A stretch of DNA of 64,000 nucleotides from Rhodomicrobium sp. R_RK_3 (GTDB lineage: Bacteria; Pseudomonadota; Alphaproteobacteria; Rhizobiales; Rhodomicrobiaceae), in NCBI RefSeq assembly GCF_002198715.1, contig NZ_MWLK01000029.1, positions 1 through 64,000 of the forward strand, given 5' to 3'. This document shows positions 51,801 through 60,303 of the stretch, one piece after another. Under the pieces are notes generated by a model. That model saw only the letters and a list, made by a program, of their open reading frames with translations. It made no database searches and was not told the DNA's origin. Position numbers and translations under genes: made by a program. Each line of letters starts with the position of its first letter. Within the stretch, counting starts at the first letter, position 1.

Positions 51801-52021
51801 TGGCGATTGCGGTGATCGGCGGCCTGTTGCTGTCGACGCTCTTGTCGCTGATCTTCGTGCCGGCGGTGTTCATCCTGATGGACGATATCGGCAGCCTGAT
51901 CTGGCGCCTGTTCGGCCGCTTCGTCGGCCCGGTCGATGAGCCGGGCGCCGAGCCGCTGCGGATCGAGGCCAAGCCCGCAGGGGAACAAGCCGCGCTTGCA
52001 AGGCCGAGAGCGGCGGAATAG
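48869..52021 (+). CDS. RND-family multidrug efflux transporter (inner membrane pump)
   Basis: 1050 residues, full length, starting two bases after the adaptor stop codon. 12 membrane helices and two large periplasmic loops. Conserved RND features: IERFPNIDIPLVSIAITQAGASPSELENQV, the helix 4 proton-relay region TLVTGILVDDAIVEIENIVRHM (two Asp), and GIVTKNAIMLVDFAIE in helix 10. Of the AcrB/MexB (HAE1) type with two acidic relay residues. It exports organic compounds; drugs or metabolites cannot be distinguished. Confidence 0.95.
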   Translation: MRLNISAWSIRTPIPSVVMFIVLIILGILSFRALPIERFPNIDIPLVSIAITQAGASPSELENQVTRRVENAVSALTGVKHVTSAITDGSSVTTIEFVLGTNTDRALNDAKDAIARIRAELPRTIDEPISQRIDVAGLPILTYAASAHGMDIKELSWFIDDTLARELQTVRGVAEVRRVGGVDREIRVSLDPDRLLALGITAGDVSNQLRATNVDVAGGKSEIGGSEQTIRALASADTVERLGSTTVKLPGGRKVRLDELGTVRDSFEEPKFFARFNGEEVVGFNISRSKGESDVGVAERVDAKIAELLKRYQGVELRKVDSTVTYTEGNYDSTMHTLLEGALLAVLVVLIFLRDLRATVIAAVALPLSIMPTFWAMEAMGFSLNLVTLLALTLVTGILVDDAIVEIENIVRHMRMGKSPYRAALEAADEIGLAVIAITFTIVAVFIPVSFMSGIAGQYFRQFGITVAAAVLFSLLVARLITPMMAAYFMRDHGEPEAKDGWLLRQYTRLIGWSVRHRLATVALGFLIFLGSIFSMMLLPQGFVPAEDAARILIAAELPPGSRLQDMKAESDRITKLIRERPEVQDVFVDGGRILGFAGGGQEVRKATFTINLVNKDDRELDQRTLEQIFTDELSKLPDVRAWVINENGQRALSLIVSGSDGPAVAETAPRIVSAMRRVPELSNVVSNSALDRPEVRFRPRPEVAAELGVSTEALSEVIRIATIGDIDANLAKFNAGDRQIPIRVQLDEDARSNSQILESLKIRTGAGAAVPLVSVASIESGQGPSSIDRYDRQRRVVIGADLVGTDALGAALEKVYQLPEVKALENNPGVQLKQTGDAEIMGEVFSSFGYAIGAGIMMVYSVLILLFGSFLQPITILFSLPLSIGGAIFALLLTDRPFSFPVVIGILMLMGIVTKNAIMLVDFAIEEIARGVKRYDAIVDAGRKRARPIVMTTIAMAGGMLPSALALGAGGEFRSPMAIAVIGGLLLSTLLSLIFVPAVFILMDDIGSLIWRLFGRFVGPVDEPGAEPLRIEAKPAGEQAALARPRAAE

Positions 52022-52034
52022 GGCGGGTGAGGAT

Positions 52035-52937
52035 TCAGGCTGCGGCGCGCGTTGCGCTGGTGTGAGCTTGGATTCTCTCCAGCAGAATTTCGCTCAGCCG
52101 GGCGACGGCCAGGCTCGGCCTGTCCTCGGCGCGATGCAAAGCCAGCGGGATCGATGGCAGCGGCGGCAGCCCCATTTCGGCGGCGTCGAAGGCGGAGAGT
52201 GTCGCCGGCATTCCGGCCGTCGTGCGCAGCGTGATGCCGAGCCCGGCTTCGGCGGCGGCCCACAGGCCGGAGAGGCTGGGGCTGCTGAATGTCAGCCGCC
52301 AGGGAATGCCCGCAAGATCCAGCGCCGCGATGCCCGCCGCGCGAAAGCGGCATGGCAGCGGAAAGGCGAGGAGCGGCATCGGCTCGGCCCCGAGGCTCTT
52401 CGCGCCCGGCCAGCCGGGACGGCCGATCCAGCGGATTGGGAATTCCGCGACCTGCGAGGCGTGGCCGCCATCGCTGCCATCCCCCCAGCACAACGCCATG
52501 TCGAGTTCGCCCGTCACGGTCTTCTCGATCAGATGCGCGCTGACATCGACCTGCACTTCGACCCGCACCTTCGGATGCGCCCTGGCGAAACGCCCGAGCA
52601 CCGCCGGCAGCCAGCTTTCGGCGAAATCCTGCGGCAAGCCGAGCCGGACCCAGCCTTCGACGCCGGCGCCCCGGACGATGTCCACCGCCTCGTCGTTCAA
52701 TTCGAGGATGCGCCTAGCATAGGAGAACAGGCTCTCACCCGCGACGGTCAAGGCGAGGCCGCGCCCGGATTTCTGTACCAGCGGCTGGCCGACCTGCTCC
52801 TCCAATTTGCGAAGCTGCGTGCTGATCGCGGATTGCGAGCGGCCGAGCCGGTCGGCGGCGCGCGCGAAACTACCCAGCTCGAAGCCGGTGACGAAGCTGC
52901 GCAGCACGTCCATGTCGAGATTGGTTCGATGGGTCAT
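52035..52937 (-). CDS. LysR-family transcriptional regulator
   Basis: 300 residues. N-terminal winged helix: MDVLRSFVTGFELGSFARAADRLGRSQSAISTQLRKLEEQVGQPLVQKS. The effector domain covers 90-295. Divergent from the tautomerase gene with 102 bp between starts, the usual layout for LysR regulators and their targets. Convergent with the RND pump, 13 bp apart. Inducer unknown. Confidence 0.92.
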   Translation of the reverse strand: MTHRTNLDMDVLRSFVTGFELGSFARAADRLGRSQSAISTQLRKLEEQVGQPLVQKSGRGLALTVAGESLFSYARRILELNDEAVDIVRGAGVEGWVRLGLPQDFAESWLPAVLGRFARAHPKVRVEVQVDVSAHLIEKTVTGELDMALCWGDGSDGGHASQVAEFPIRWIGRPGWPGAKSLGAEPMPLLAFPLPCRFRAAGIAALDLAGIPWRLTFSSPSLSGLWAAAEAGLGITLRTTAGMPATLSAFDAAEMGLPPLPSIPLALHRAEDRPSLAVARLSEILLERIQAHTSATRAAA

Positions 52938-53039
52938 CGTTCGATTCTGCCGAAGTGTGGCATCTAAAGTTTCAAATTTTCCAAAGCATCATCCGCCTCT
53001 ATTCTGCACTGGTCAAGCCTCTCGCTCAGGAGACCAACC

Positions 53040-53438
53040 ATGCCACTCGTTCGAATCTCGCTGCTCAAGGGCAAGTCCAAGGCGCATATTCGCGCCATCG
53101 CCGACGGCGTTCACAAGGCGCTGGTCGAAGCCTATGACGTGCCGGCGGACGACCGCTTCCAGCTCATCCAGCAGCATGAGCCGGAAGAGTTCATCTATGA
53201 TGCCGACTATCTCGGCATCCACCGCACCGACGATCTGGTCATCATCCAGGTGACGGCCGGGAATTGGCGCGAGACCGCGACGAAACAGGCCTTCTACAAG
53301 GCCGTCGCCGACAATCTGTCCGAGAATCCCGGCCTGCGGACCGAGGACGTCTTCATCAGCCTCCTGTCGGTCCAGCGCGACGATTGGTCCTTCGGCAAGG
53401 GCGTGGCGTCTTACGTCAAGGAACCCGCGCCGGTTTGA
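53040..53438 (+). CDS. Tautomerase-family (4-oxalocrotonate tautomerase-like) protein
   Basis: 132 residues from ATG 53040 (GGAGA upstream), with the catalytic N-terminal proline after Met: PLVRISLLKGKSKAHIRAIADGVHKALVEAYDVP. About twice the length of 4-OT, like the MSAD/fused group, with ISLLSVQRDDWSFGKG near the C-terminus. Acts on keto-enol or halogenated acids. Probably controlled by the divergent LysR protein. Its end overlaps the convergent 53416-54048 gene by 23 bp. Confidence 0.9.
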   Translation: MPLVRISLLKGKSKAHIRAIADGVHKALVEAYDVPADDRFQLIQQHEPEEFIYDADYLGIHRTDDLVIIQVTAGNWRETATKQAFYKAVADNLSENPGLRTEDVFISLLSVQRDDWSFGKGVASYVKEPAPV

Positions 53439-54048
53439 GCGCGGGGGAAGCGGCGGGCTGCTTGTCCGACTCGCGCAAATGAGCCAGCACCACCTCGCCG
53501 CGCGGCGAGAGCCGGTAGCCGATATCGAGGCTCTCGGTCAGGCCAAGCTCCTTCAGGCGGCGAATATCGCGTTTGAAGCTCGGCTTGTCGCGGCCCATCT
53601 GGGCGCCGAGTTTTTCGGCGAGCTTTGCCGGATGCGCGGCGATCAGTTCGAGCGAGCGGCGCGTCCATGGCCCAAAACCGCTGCGCTCGTCCATTTTCGC
53701 CAGCCTCTCGGCAATGGCGGCGATTTCGGCGGGCGCGAGATCGGCGTCCTGCCGGAGCGCCGCGCGCCGGTCCGGCCCCGCATAGTGGAAGTCGATGCGG
53801 TAGACCTCGCCCTCGGAGCGCGAGGTCAGCCATCCCCGCAAATCCTCAAGGCTCGGCGAACCGGCCGCCCGCGCATCGTCCTCGGTGATCGCGCCGACCT
53901 CGATCGCCTCGACCCGGTCGATACCGATCTCCCCTGCCGGCGTGCGCAGCCGTCCGCCCGTCTTGACGGTTGGACGCCGCCAGCGGCGATAGGCGCGCGT
54001 GACCTCGCCGCTTGGGATGCGCTTCAGGATGTCGTCGCGAAACAGCAT
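53416..54048 (-). CDS. Uncharacterised protein with ASCH-like N-terminus and winged-helix-like C-terminus
   Basis: 210 residues from ATG 54048. The start MLFRDDILKRIPSGEVTRAYRRWRRPTVKTGGRLRTPAGE looks like an ASCH/PUA-type fold (RNA-binding candidates). Residues 130-200 (LAEKLGAQMGRDKPSFKRDIRRLKELGLTESLDIGYRLSPRGEVVL) look like a winged helix. No name can be given. A stand-alone gene whose 3' end overlaps the tautomerase gene. Confidence 0.6.
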   Translation of the reverse strand: MLFRDDILKRIPSGEVTRAYRRWRRPTVKTGGRLRTPAGEIGIDRVEAIEVGAITEDDARAAGSPSLEDLRGWLTSRSEGEVYRIDFHYAGPDRRAALRQDADLAPAEIAAIAERLAKMDERSGFGPWTRRSLELIAAHPAKLAEKLGAQMGRDKPSFKRDIRRLKELGLTESLDIGYRLSPRGEVVLAHLRESDKQPAASPALKPARVP

Positions 54049-54224
54049 GGGCCTCACCTCCGGCCGGTACACTACGCCTGCTGCCTGATGCAACGCCGGG
54101 CCCCCACCGCTTGATCCCCAGGGACATGGAACCGTCCCGCACTTGCGCGTTCCCCGGCACCCTATAGACTTGGCGCGGGAGAAAAATCGGCCGCCGCTCG
54201 AACGGGGGCCGCGCGGGGGGACGG

Positions 54225-55883
54225 ATGGCCGAGGACAGTGCGGATGCGATCGTGGTAGGCGCGGGGCTGTCCGGCCTCGTCGCGGCGACGGAACTGGCGG
54301 ATGCGGGCAAGCGCGTACTTGTCATCGATCAGGAACCGGAGCAATCACTCGGGGGGCAGGCTTTCTGGTCCCTCGGCGGCCTGCTTTTCGTCAACTCGCC
54401 CGAGCAGCGCCGCATGGGCATCCGGGATTCGCGCGATCTCGCCATGCAGGATTGGCTGGGCTCGGCGGGTTTCGACCGCCCGGAGGACGCCTGGCCGCGC
54501 AAATGGGCGGAGGCCTATATCGATTTCGCGGCGGGCGAGAAGCGCCAATGGCTGCACGGCCAGGGCATGCGGTTCTTCCCGCTGGTCGGCTGGGCTGAAC
54601 GCGGCGGCTACACCGCGACCGAGCACGGCAATTCCGTGCCGCGCTTCCACCTCACCTGGGGCACCGGGCCGGGCGTGCTCGAACCCTTCATCCGCCGCGC
54701 CCGCGAAGCCGAGCGCCGGGGCCTCATCAGCTTCCGCTTCCGCCACCGCGTCAACGAGCTGACGAAAAGCGGCGGCGCGGTCGATGGCGTCTCGGGCGAG
54801 ATATTGGAGCCGAGCGATGTCGAGCGCGGCGCGCCTTCCTCGCGCTTGGCGGAACGGGACTTCGCGCTGAAGGCGCAGGCGGTGCTGATCACCTCGGGGG
54901 GCATCGGCGGCAATCACGAGATGGTCCGCCGCAACTGGCCGGAACGGCTCGGCCGGGCGCCCAGCTTCATGCTGTCCGGCGTCCCCGATTACGTCGACGG
55001 CCGCATGCTGCCGATCGCCGAGGACGCCGGCGCCAGCATCATCAACCGCGACCGCATGTGGCATTACACCGAAGGCGTCAAGAACCACGCGCCGATCTGG
55101 ACCCGCCACGGCATCCGCATCATTCCCGGTCCGACCTCGCTCTGGTTCGACGCCGCCGGCAACCGCCTGCCCGCGCCGCTCTTCCCCGGTTTCGACACGC
55201 TCGGCACCCTGAAGCACCTGATGGAAACCGGCCATGATTATTCCTGGTTCATCCTCAACCAGCGCATCATCGGCAAGGAGTTCGGCCTCTCCGGCTCGGA
55301 GCAGAACCCGGATCTGACCGGCAAAAGCATCCGGCAGGTCTTGCAGCGCGGCCGCAAGGCCGCCGTGACGCCCGTCGCCGCCTTCCAGCGGAATGGCGAG
55401 GATTTCGTCACCGCGCCCGATCTCGGCGAACTGGTGAAGCGCATGAACGCGCTGACCGGCAATGCGCTGATCGACGAGGAGAAGCTGCGCTACCAGATCG
55501 AGGCGCGCGACCGGGAAGTCGCCAACACCTATACCAAGGACGCCCAGCTCACCGCCATTCGCGGCGCGCGCCACTATCTCGGCGACCGGCTGCTGCGGGT
55601 GGCGAAGCCGCACAAGATCCTCGACCCGGCGGCGGGACCGCTGATCGCGGTGCGGCTGTGGATCCTGACCCGCAAGTCGCTCGGCGGATTGCAGACGGAC
55701 CTGTCCGGCCGCGTGTTGCAGCCCAATGGCGAGCCGCTGGCCAATGTCTACGCCGCGGGTGAGGCGTCCGGCTTCGGCGGCGGCGGCGTGCATGGCTACC
55801 GGGCGCTGGAGGGCACGTTTCTCGGCGGTTGCCTGTTCTCGGGCCGGATCGCCGGACGGGCCGCCGCCAAGGCCGTCGGGTGA
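54225..55883 (+). CDS. FAD-binding dehydrogenase (fumarate reductase/ketosteroid dehydrogenase-like)
   Basis: 552 residues. FAD-binding Rossmann motif AIVVGAGLSGLVAATELADAG at residues 8-28, the GG-doublet LGGQAFWSLGG near 43, and C-terminal flavin motif VYAAGEASGFGGGGVHGYRALEGTFLGG. Length and layout match a group usually annotated as FAD-binding dehydrogenase, related to 3-ketosteroid-1-dehydrogenase. Substrate not known. The stop overlaps the next start (TGATG), so it is coupled to the ketopantoate-type reductase. Confidence 0.88.
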   Translation: MAEDSADAIVVGAGLSGLVAATELADAGKRVLVIDQEPEQSLGGQAFWSLGGLLFVNSPEQRRMGIRDSRDLAMQDWLGSAGFDRPEDAWPRKWAEAYIDFAAGEKRQWLHGQGMRFFPLVGWAERGGYTATEHGNSVPRFHLTWGTGPGVLEPFIRRAREAERRGLISFRFRHRVNELTKSGGAVDGVSGEILEPSDVERGAPSSRLAERDFALKAQAVLITSGGIGGNHEMVRRNWPERLGRAPSFMLSGVPDYVDGRMLPIAEDAGASIINRDRMWHYTEGVKNHAPIWTRHGIRIIPGPTSLWFDAAGNRLPAPLFPGFDTLGTLKHLMETGHDYSWFILNQRIIGKEFGLSGSEQNPDLTGKSIRQVLQRGRKAAVTPVAAFQRNGEDFVTAPDLGELVKRMNALTGNALIDEEKLRYQIEARDREVANTYTKDAQLTAIRGARHYLGDRLLRVAKPHKILDPAAGPLIAVRLWILTRKSLGGLQTDLSGRVLQPNGEPLANVYAAGEASGFGGGGVHGYRALEGTFLGGCLFSGRIAGRAAAKAVG

Positions 55884-56890
55884 TGCCCGGCCCGGACGCA
55901 CGGATCACGGTGGCCGGGGCCGGCAGCATCGGCTGCTTCATCGGCGGCGCGCTGGCGCGGGCGGGCCGCAAGGTGACGCTGCTGGCGCGGCCGCGCATGG
56001 TCGAGGAATTGCAGTCCTGCGGGCTTCACCTCACGGACCTGTCCGGGTTCGACGAACGGATTCCCGCCGCGCGCCTCAGCGTCACCGCCGATCCGGCCGC
56101 GCTGAAAGCAGCCAGCCTCGTGCTGGTGACGGTGAAGAGCGCGGCGACAAAGGGCATGGCCGGTGAGATCGCGGCCCAGCGCACGCCGGGCGCGGTCGTG
56201 CTGAGCCTGCAGAACGGCGTCGACAATCTGCCCGCGCTGCGGAGCCTGCTCGGCGAGACCAATGTGCTCGGCGGTGTGGTCGGCTTCAATGTCGTGCATA
56301 TGGGCGAGGGCCGGTTTCATCGCGGCACCTCGGGTCAGGTGGTGATCGAGGCGGGGCGGGCGGAGCTGCGCGCGCTGCTCGCGGTGCCGGGGCTCGACCT
56401 CGCGGTGACGGCCGATATTGCCGGCGTGCAATGGGGCAAGCTGCTGCTCAACCTCAACAATGCGCTGAACGCCCTTTCCGGCCTGCCATTGCGCGAGCAA
56501 TTGCAGGACCGCGCCTGGCGCCGCCTGATGGCCGCCCAGATCGAGGAGGCGCTGGCCGTCTACGCGGCGGCGGGCATCGTGCCGGTTCCGGGGACGCCGA
56601 TCGCCGCGCGTTTCCTGCCGCGCATCCTGCGGCTCCCGACCGCCATCTTCCGCGCCGTGGCCGCGCCGATGCTGCAGATCGACCCGGAAGCGCGTTCCTC
56701 GATGTGGGAGGACCTCGTCCGCCGCCGCCCGACCGAGATCGATTTCCTGCAAGGCGCGATCCTGCGTCTGGCTAGGCGCCATGGCGTTGCGGCGCCGCTC
56801 TGCGAGCGGGTGGCCGCCCTCGTCAAACGGGCGGAAGCCGCCGCGGCCGGCCCGCCCGGGCTGACGCCGGACGCGGTGTCAGCCCCGTAG
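55883..56890 (+). CDS. 2-dehydropantoate 2-reductase family protein
   Basis: 335 residues from ATG 55883, overlapping the preceding stop. Rossmann motif ITVAGAGSIGCFIGGALARAG at the N-terminus, LVLVTVKSAATKGMA with the catalytic-region Lys, SLQNGVDNLPAL, and a helical C-terminal domain with KLLLNLNNALNALSG. Ketopantoate reductase of pantothenate synthesis (panE) or a paralogue acting on another 2-oxo acid. Its coupling to a flavin dehydrogenase favours a catabolic paralogue over pantothenate synthesis. Confidence 0.88.
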   Translation: MPGPDARITVAGAGSIGCFIGGALARAGRKVTLLARPRMVEELQSCGLHLTDLSGFDERIPAARLSVTADPAALKAASLVLVTVKSAATKGMAGEIAAQRTPGAVVLSLQNGVDNLPALRSLLGETNVLGGVVGFNVVHMGEGRFHRGTSGQVVIEAGRAELRALLAVPGLDLAVTADIAGVQWGKLLLNLNNALNALSGLPLREQLQDRAWRRLMAAQIEEALAVYAAAGIVPVPGTPIAARFLPRILRLPTAIFRAVAAPMLQIDPEARSSMWEDLVRRRPTEIDFLQGAILRLARRHGVAAPLCERVAALVKRAEAAAAGPPGLTPDAVSAP

Positions 56891-56951
56891 TTGCTGTCAC
56901 CCCAAACGGCACTCCGGGGTTCAGGCGGACTATTGGCTTCCGCCTCCTGAC

Positions 56952-57599
56952 CTAGCGCTGCGCCATAAATCTTTCGCCCGGCATCAGCTCGTAAGGTCCG
57001 ACCCAGCCGGGCAGCGCCTTGATGCGCTCGCTCCAGGCAAAAATATTCGGGTGGGTTTCCTTGAAATCATATCCCAGCTCCTCCGGCGGGTAGAACACAT
57101 AGCCGGAAAGCGAAATGTCGGCGATGGTCGGTCGCGCGCCCGCGATGAAAGGCTGCGTCCCCAAATGCGCCTCGACCACCGCAAAGGCCGGGTCGATGCG
57201 GCCGCGCAGGAATTTCAGCACGTCCGGGTTGGGCGTCTGCGGCATCAGCGCGATCTGGAAGCGGTAGGTGGCGAGATAGCTCGTGAACTTGTGGTTGTCG
57301 AACAGGATCCAGCGCAGGATCTCCAGTTCCTCCTCCTCGCTCTCCGGTCCGAACTTGCCTGTGCGCCGGGCCAGATAGCTGAGGATGACGCCCGATTGTG
57401 ACAGCCGCCTGCCGCCATGTTCCAGCACCGGCGCCTCGCCCATGGCGTTTACCGCCTGCCGCCAGTCCGGCTGGCGCGTCTCGCCGTTGAAATAATCGAT
57501 CGGCACCGCCTGCCAGTCCGCGCCCGACAACGCCAGCATCAGCGCCGCCTTATAGGCATTCCCCGATTGCGCGAAGCAATGCAGCTTGTACTCGGCCAT
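56952..57599 (-). CDS. Glutathione S-transferase family protein
   Basis: 215 residues. Thioredoxin-fold N-domain (YKLHCFAQSGNAYKAALMLALSG, EAPVLEHGGRRLSQSGVILSYLAR, with the Ser that holds the gamma-glutamyl group) and a helical C-domain (TIADISLSGYVFY). Ser/Tyr-type cytosolic GST, of unknown substrate. Stand-alone. Confidence 0.92.
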   Translation of the reverse strand: MAEYKLHCFAQSGNAYKAALMLALSGADWQAVPIDYFNGETRQPDWRQAVNAMGEAPVLEHGGRRLSQSGVILSYLARRTGKFGPESEEEELEILRWILFDNHKFTSYLATYRFQIALMPQTPNPDVLKFLRGRIDPAFAVVEAHLGTQPFIAGARPTIADISLSGYVFYPPEELGYDFKETHPNIFAWSERIKALPGWVGPYELMPGERFMAQR

Positions 57600-57779
57600 C
57601 CCAACCTCCCCATGGCTTTTCGACCGGCAAAGGCTAACATCAAGGCGGAACGAGGACCAAGCCGCGCTTGCGGCGGACAGGAATTTTGCGCGGGCAAAGG
57701 ATGGGGCGCGTGCCGTAGACTATCGTGGGCGCAGTCGGGCGGGGGCGCCGCCCTCCGCCATTCAGGAAGGGAGAATGTG

Positions 57780-58376
57780 ATGATTGCATTGCAGCCGCCA
57801 TTCCGACGCGCGGAGCTGAAGGACGCCGGGGCGCTCGCCGAGCTGGTGAATTTCGCCGGCGAGGGCCTGCCGCTCTATCTGTGGGACAAGATGAGGGAGC
57901 CGGGCGAAACCGCCTGGGCGCTCGGCCGCCGCCGGGCCGCGCGCGAAGAGGGCAGTTTCTCCTACCGCAATGCCGTGGTCGCCGAGATCGGCGGCGCCTG
58001 CGCCGCCTGCCTGATCGGCTATCCCCAGCCCAGCGAGCCCGAGCCGATCGATTACGCCGCCATGCCGCCGATGTTCGTGCCGCTGCAGGAGCTGGAGAAT
58101 CTGGCGCCCGCCACCTGGTATGTGAATGTCCTTGCCGCTTTCCCGGACTATCGCGGCCAGGGCCTGGGGACGCGGCTGCTTGCCCTCGCCGAGCAGCTCG
58201 CCCGCGCCGCCCGCAGGCGCGGCCTCAGCGTCATCGTCTCCGACGCCAATGACGGCGCCCGCCGGCTCTATCTGCGCTGCGACTATGTCGAGGCGGGCGA
58301 GCGGCCGATGGTCAAGGAGGGCTGGCGGAACGAGGGGCGCAATTGGGTACTGCTGACCAAGCGGCTTCCGGCCTGA
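57780..58376 (+). CDS. GNAT-family N-acetyltransferase
   Basis: 198 residues from ATG 57780 (AGGGAG upstream). Acetyl-CoA motif A is seen in WYVNVLAAFPDYRGQGLGTRLLALAEQLA near residue 120 (RGQGLG pyrophosphate loop), followed by LSVIVSDANDGARRLYLRCDYVEAG. Acetylates an amine; target unknown. The thioesterase gene follows 41 bp downstream on the same strand. Confidence 0.9.
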   Translation: MIALQPPFRRAELKDAGALAELVNFAGEGLPLYLWDKMREPGETAWALGRRRAAREEGSFSYRNAVVAEIGGACAACLIGYPQPSEPEPIDYAAMPPMFVPLQELENLAPATWYVNVLAAFPDYRGQGLGTRLLALAEQLARAARRRGLSVIVSDANDGARRLYLRCDYVEAGERPMVKEGWRNEGRNWVLLTKRLPA

Positions 58377-58417
58377 GCATCGCCCGGACGCCTTAATGCG
58401 TGCTGGAGGGAGAGAGC

Positions 58418-58864
58418 ATGACCGACGCCGATTTCGCCCCTATCGACGCGGCCATCCGCAAGGCGCTGGCCGCCCAGGGCTTCATGCAACTGGTCGGGGC
58501 GCGGCTCGACCTGCTGGCGCCCGGCCGCGCCGTGATGAGCCTCGAGCGCCGCAGCGATCTGCTGCAGCAGCACGGCCTGATCCATGGCGGCGCCATCGCC
58601 TTCCTGATCGACAATACCGCGACCGTCGCCGCCGCCACGCTGATCGACCGCGCCAGCCAAAGCTGCCTGACCGCCGAGTACAAGCTGAACTTCGTCTCGC
58701 CCGCCAATGGCGCCCGCCTCGTCTGCGAGGCGAGCGTGCTCAAGCCGGGTCGGCGGCTTTCCGTCGTCGAGGCGAAGGTGACGAGCCATGCGGATGGCGG
58801 CGCGAAACTCTGCGCGGTCGCGCTGGCGACCATCGCCGTGATCGAGCCGGTGGCCGCCGCCTAA
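58418..58864 (+). CDS. PaaI-family hotdog thioesterase
   Basis: 148 residues from ATG 58418 (GGAGG upstream). Hotdog fold with the family motif QQHGLIHGGAIAFLIDNTATVAA near residue 50 (HGG and Asp), and TAEYKLNFVSPANGARLVCEA. Hydrolyses acyl- or aryl-CoA thioesters. Partner pathway not evident from neighbours. Confidence 0.92.
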   Translation: MTDADFAPIDAAIRKALAAQGFMQLVGARLDLLAPGRAVMSLERRSDLLQQHGLIHGGAIAFLIDNTATVAAATLIDRASQSCLTAEYKLNFVSPANGARLVCEASVLKPGRRLSVVEAKVTSHADGGAKLCAVALATIAVIEPVAAA

Positions 58865-59005
58865 GGGTGCGGCACGCACATGGTTTTGACTTGCGTTCGG
58901 CCGGGAAAAGGGTGAGAACGGTAGCATTATCGGGGCGAAGTCGCCGGATCATCCTCCGGCGCCGGCCCGCCGCGTTCTCCCTCGGGGAGCGCACATCTCA
59001 CGGAT

Positions 59006-59082
<77 letters not shown>

Positions 59083-59185
59083 ATGAAATCAATAAGTTAG
59101 TCGTCTGCCCAGGAAACGCCGCCCAGGAAACGTGATTTTGGCCGGCCATCTGCGTGATTGTCCTTGACGGGGGGAGCATCCAGAT

Positions 59186-59739
59186 GGCCTCGCTTTCGTC
59201 GGCGAACAGGAGAACGATATCGCCGGCCTTAGCCTGGGCTTTGCGCAGCTTGGGCCGCAGCCCCACATGATTGATCTCGTTCGCGATCTGGCGCCCCTTA
59301 AAGGTGTGTCGCGGTCGCCGGAAGCGAAATCCCCTTTTGCGCAGGACCTTGGAGAGCCGCGAGCGCGAAATATTTATGCCCTCTTTGGCCGCGATCTCGT
59401 CGGAGAGGCTAGCCAGCGTCCAGTTGGTCCGGTCTGCGACCGGTTGCAACAGGAGAGGCCCGGCGATCCTGAGCGCCGCCGCGGCCTTCGGTGGCGCTGG
59501 TCCAGGAGCAACGCTCGCCCTCTGCGCATCAATCCCATCGCGCATAAACTCGCTGCGCCAGAACCGAACCGTATCCTCGCGAACCCCGAATGCCTCTGCA
59601 ATCCGTGCGCTGGTCCAGCCATCCAGCGTTAACAGGACAGCTCGCGCCCGATCCGCCTCAGCGCGATCCACACCGCTCGCCAAAGTCTTCAGCGACGTTT
59701 TTTGCTATCCGTCGCCGCTTCCGGAGATCTGCTAGCCAT
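59186..59739 (-). pseudogene. IS630-family transposase remnant
   Basis: The N-terminal helix-turn-helix part is well preserved (ARAVLLTLDGWTSARIAEAFGVREDTVRFWRSEF; LSKVLRKRGFRFRRPRHTF) and runs to the first catalytic Asp region LLFADESEA, then departs from the family. The likely ATG (59739) is in another frame: a six-A run at 59698-59703 separates them, needing one extra base (or -1 slippage) to join. The catalytic second half is absent. The end lies about 100 bp from tRNA-Pro. Confidence 0.75.
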
Positions 59740-60303
59740 GCCTTGCCCTCGCGGTCCACAGCAGCGGCGACATCGGGTCGCCTCGCGTGGAGGCTTCGGG
59801 CAGAGATTGGAGATCATCCAGAAGTGCGGAGCTTCCTGGGTCTTGGCCGGCGGCCGTGAGCACCGATCGATTTGACCATAAGATTGACCGAAATATCTAA
59901 ACCAGCGCGGCTGCAGCGCCTCGAGGTGATCACCGATGTTGAACGCCGTCGGGCATGGACGCGAGAGGAGACGCGCGCCATTCCTAGCAGAGTTTCCAGG
60001 ACGGTGTTGTAAGCTCAGACACCCGGCGGACGTCAGGCCCACGCATCGCCGAGGACGTCGACAATGCGCTCAAACACGTTGATGCGGCGACTGGCGCGGG
60101 CGGAAAAAGCAGTAATTTTCTTAATACTTACGACGCAACTGCGAATCTGATCGCGACAAGGTCACAAGCAGCAGGCGCGACTGCCCGTCCTTCCTGCGCC
60201 GAAGGCGACTGATCGGTGCTGAAGGCCGGCGACCTCGTCATCATGGGTAATCTGCGCAGGCATAAGAGCAGAGGCACGCCTTCCCTCCATAGAGTGCCTC
60301 CGC
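59740..60303. other. Non-coding decayed stretch beside the IS630 remnant
   Basis: 564 bp without an intact gene. Only the 60216-60281 transposase fragment is recognised. Base composition is less GC-rich than the core regions, as in old mobile DNA. Confidence 0.5.
60216..60281 (+). pseudogene. Second IS630-type transposase fragment, opposite strand
   Basis: About 22 codons read VLKAGDLVIMGNLRRHKSRG, which matches the IS630 segment around the second catalytic Asp (usual form GDxVxMDNLxxHK). Here the Asp is Gly. Upstream is closed by a stop, downstream by frame loss. Opposite orientation to the 59186-59739 remnant, so either a second element or an inverted piece. Confidence 0.55.

Noticed and set aside
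54345-55901. 518-codon antisense frame over the FAD dehydrogenase
   Set aside because: No ribosome site, no domain, mirrors the coding strand.
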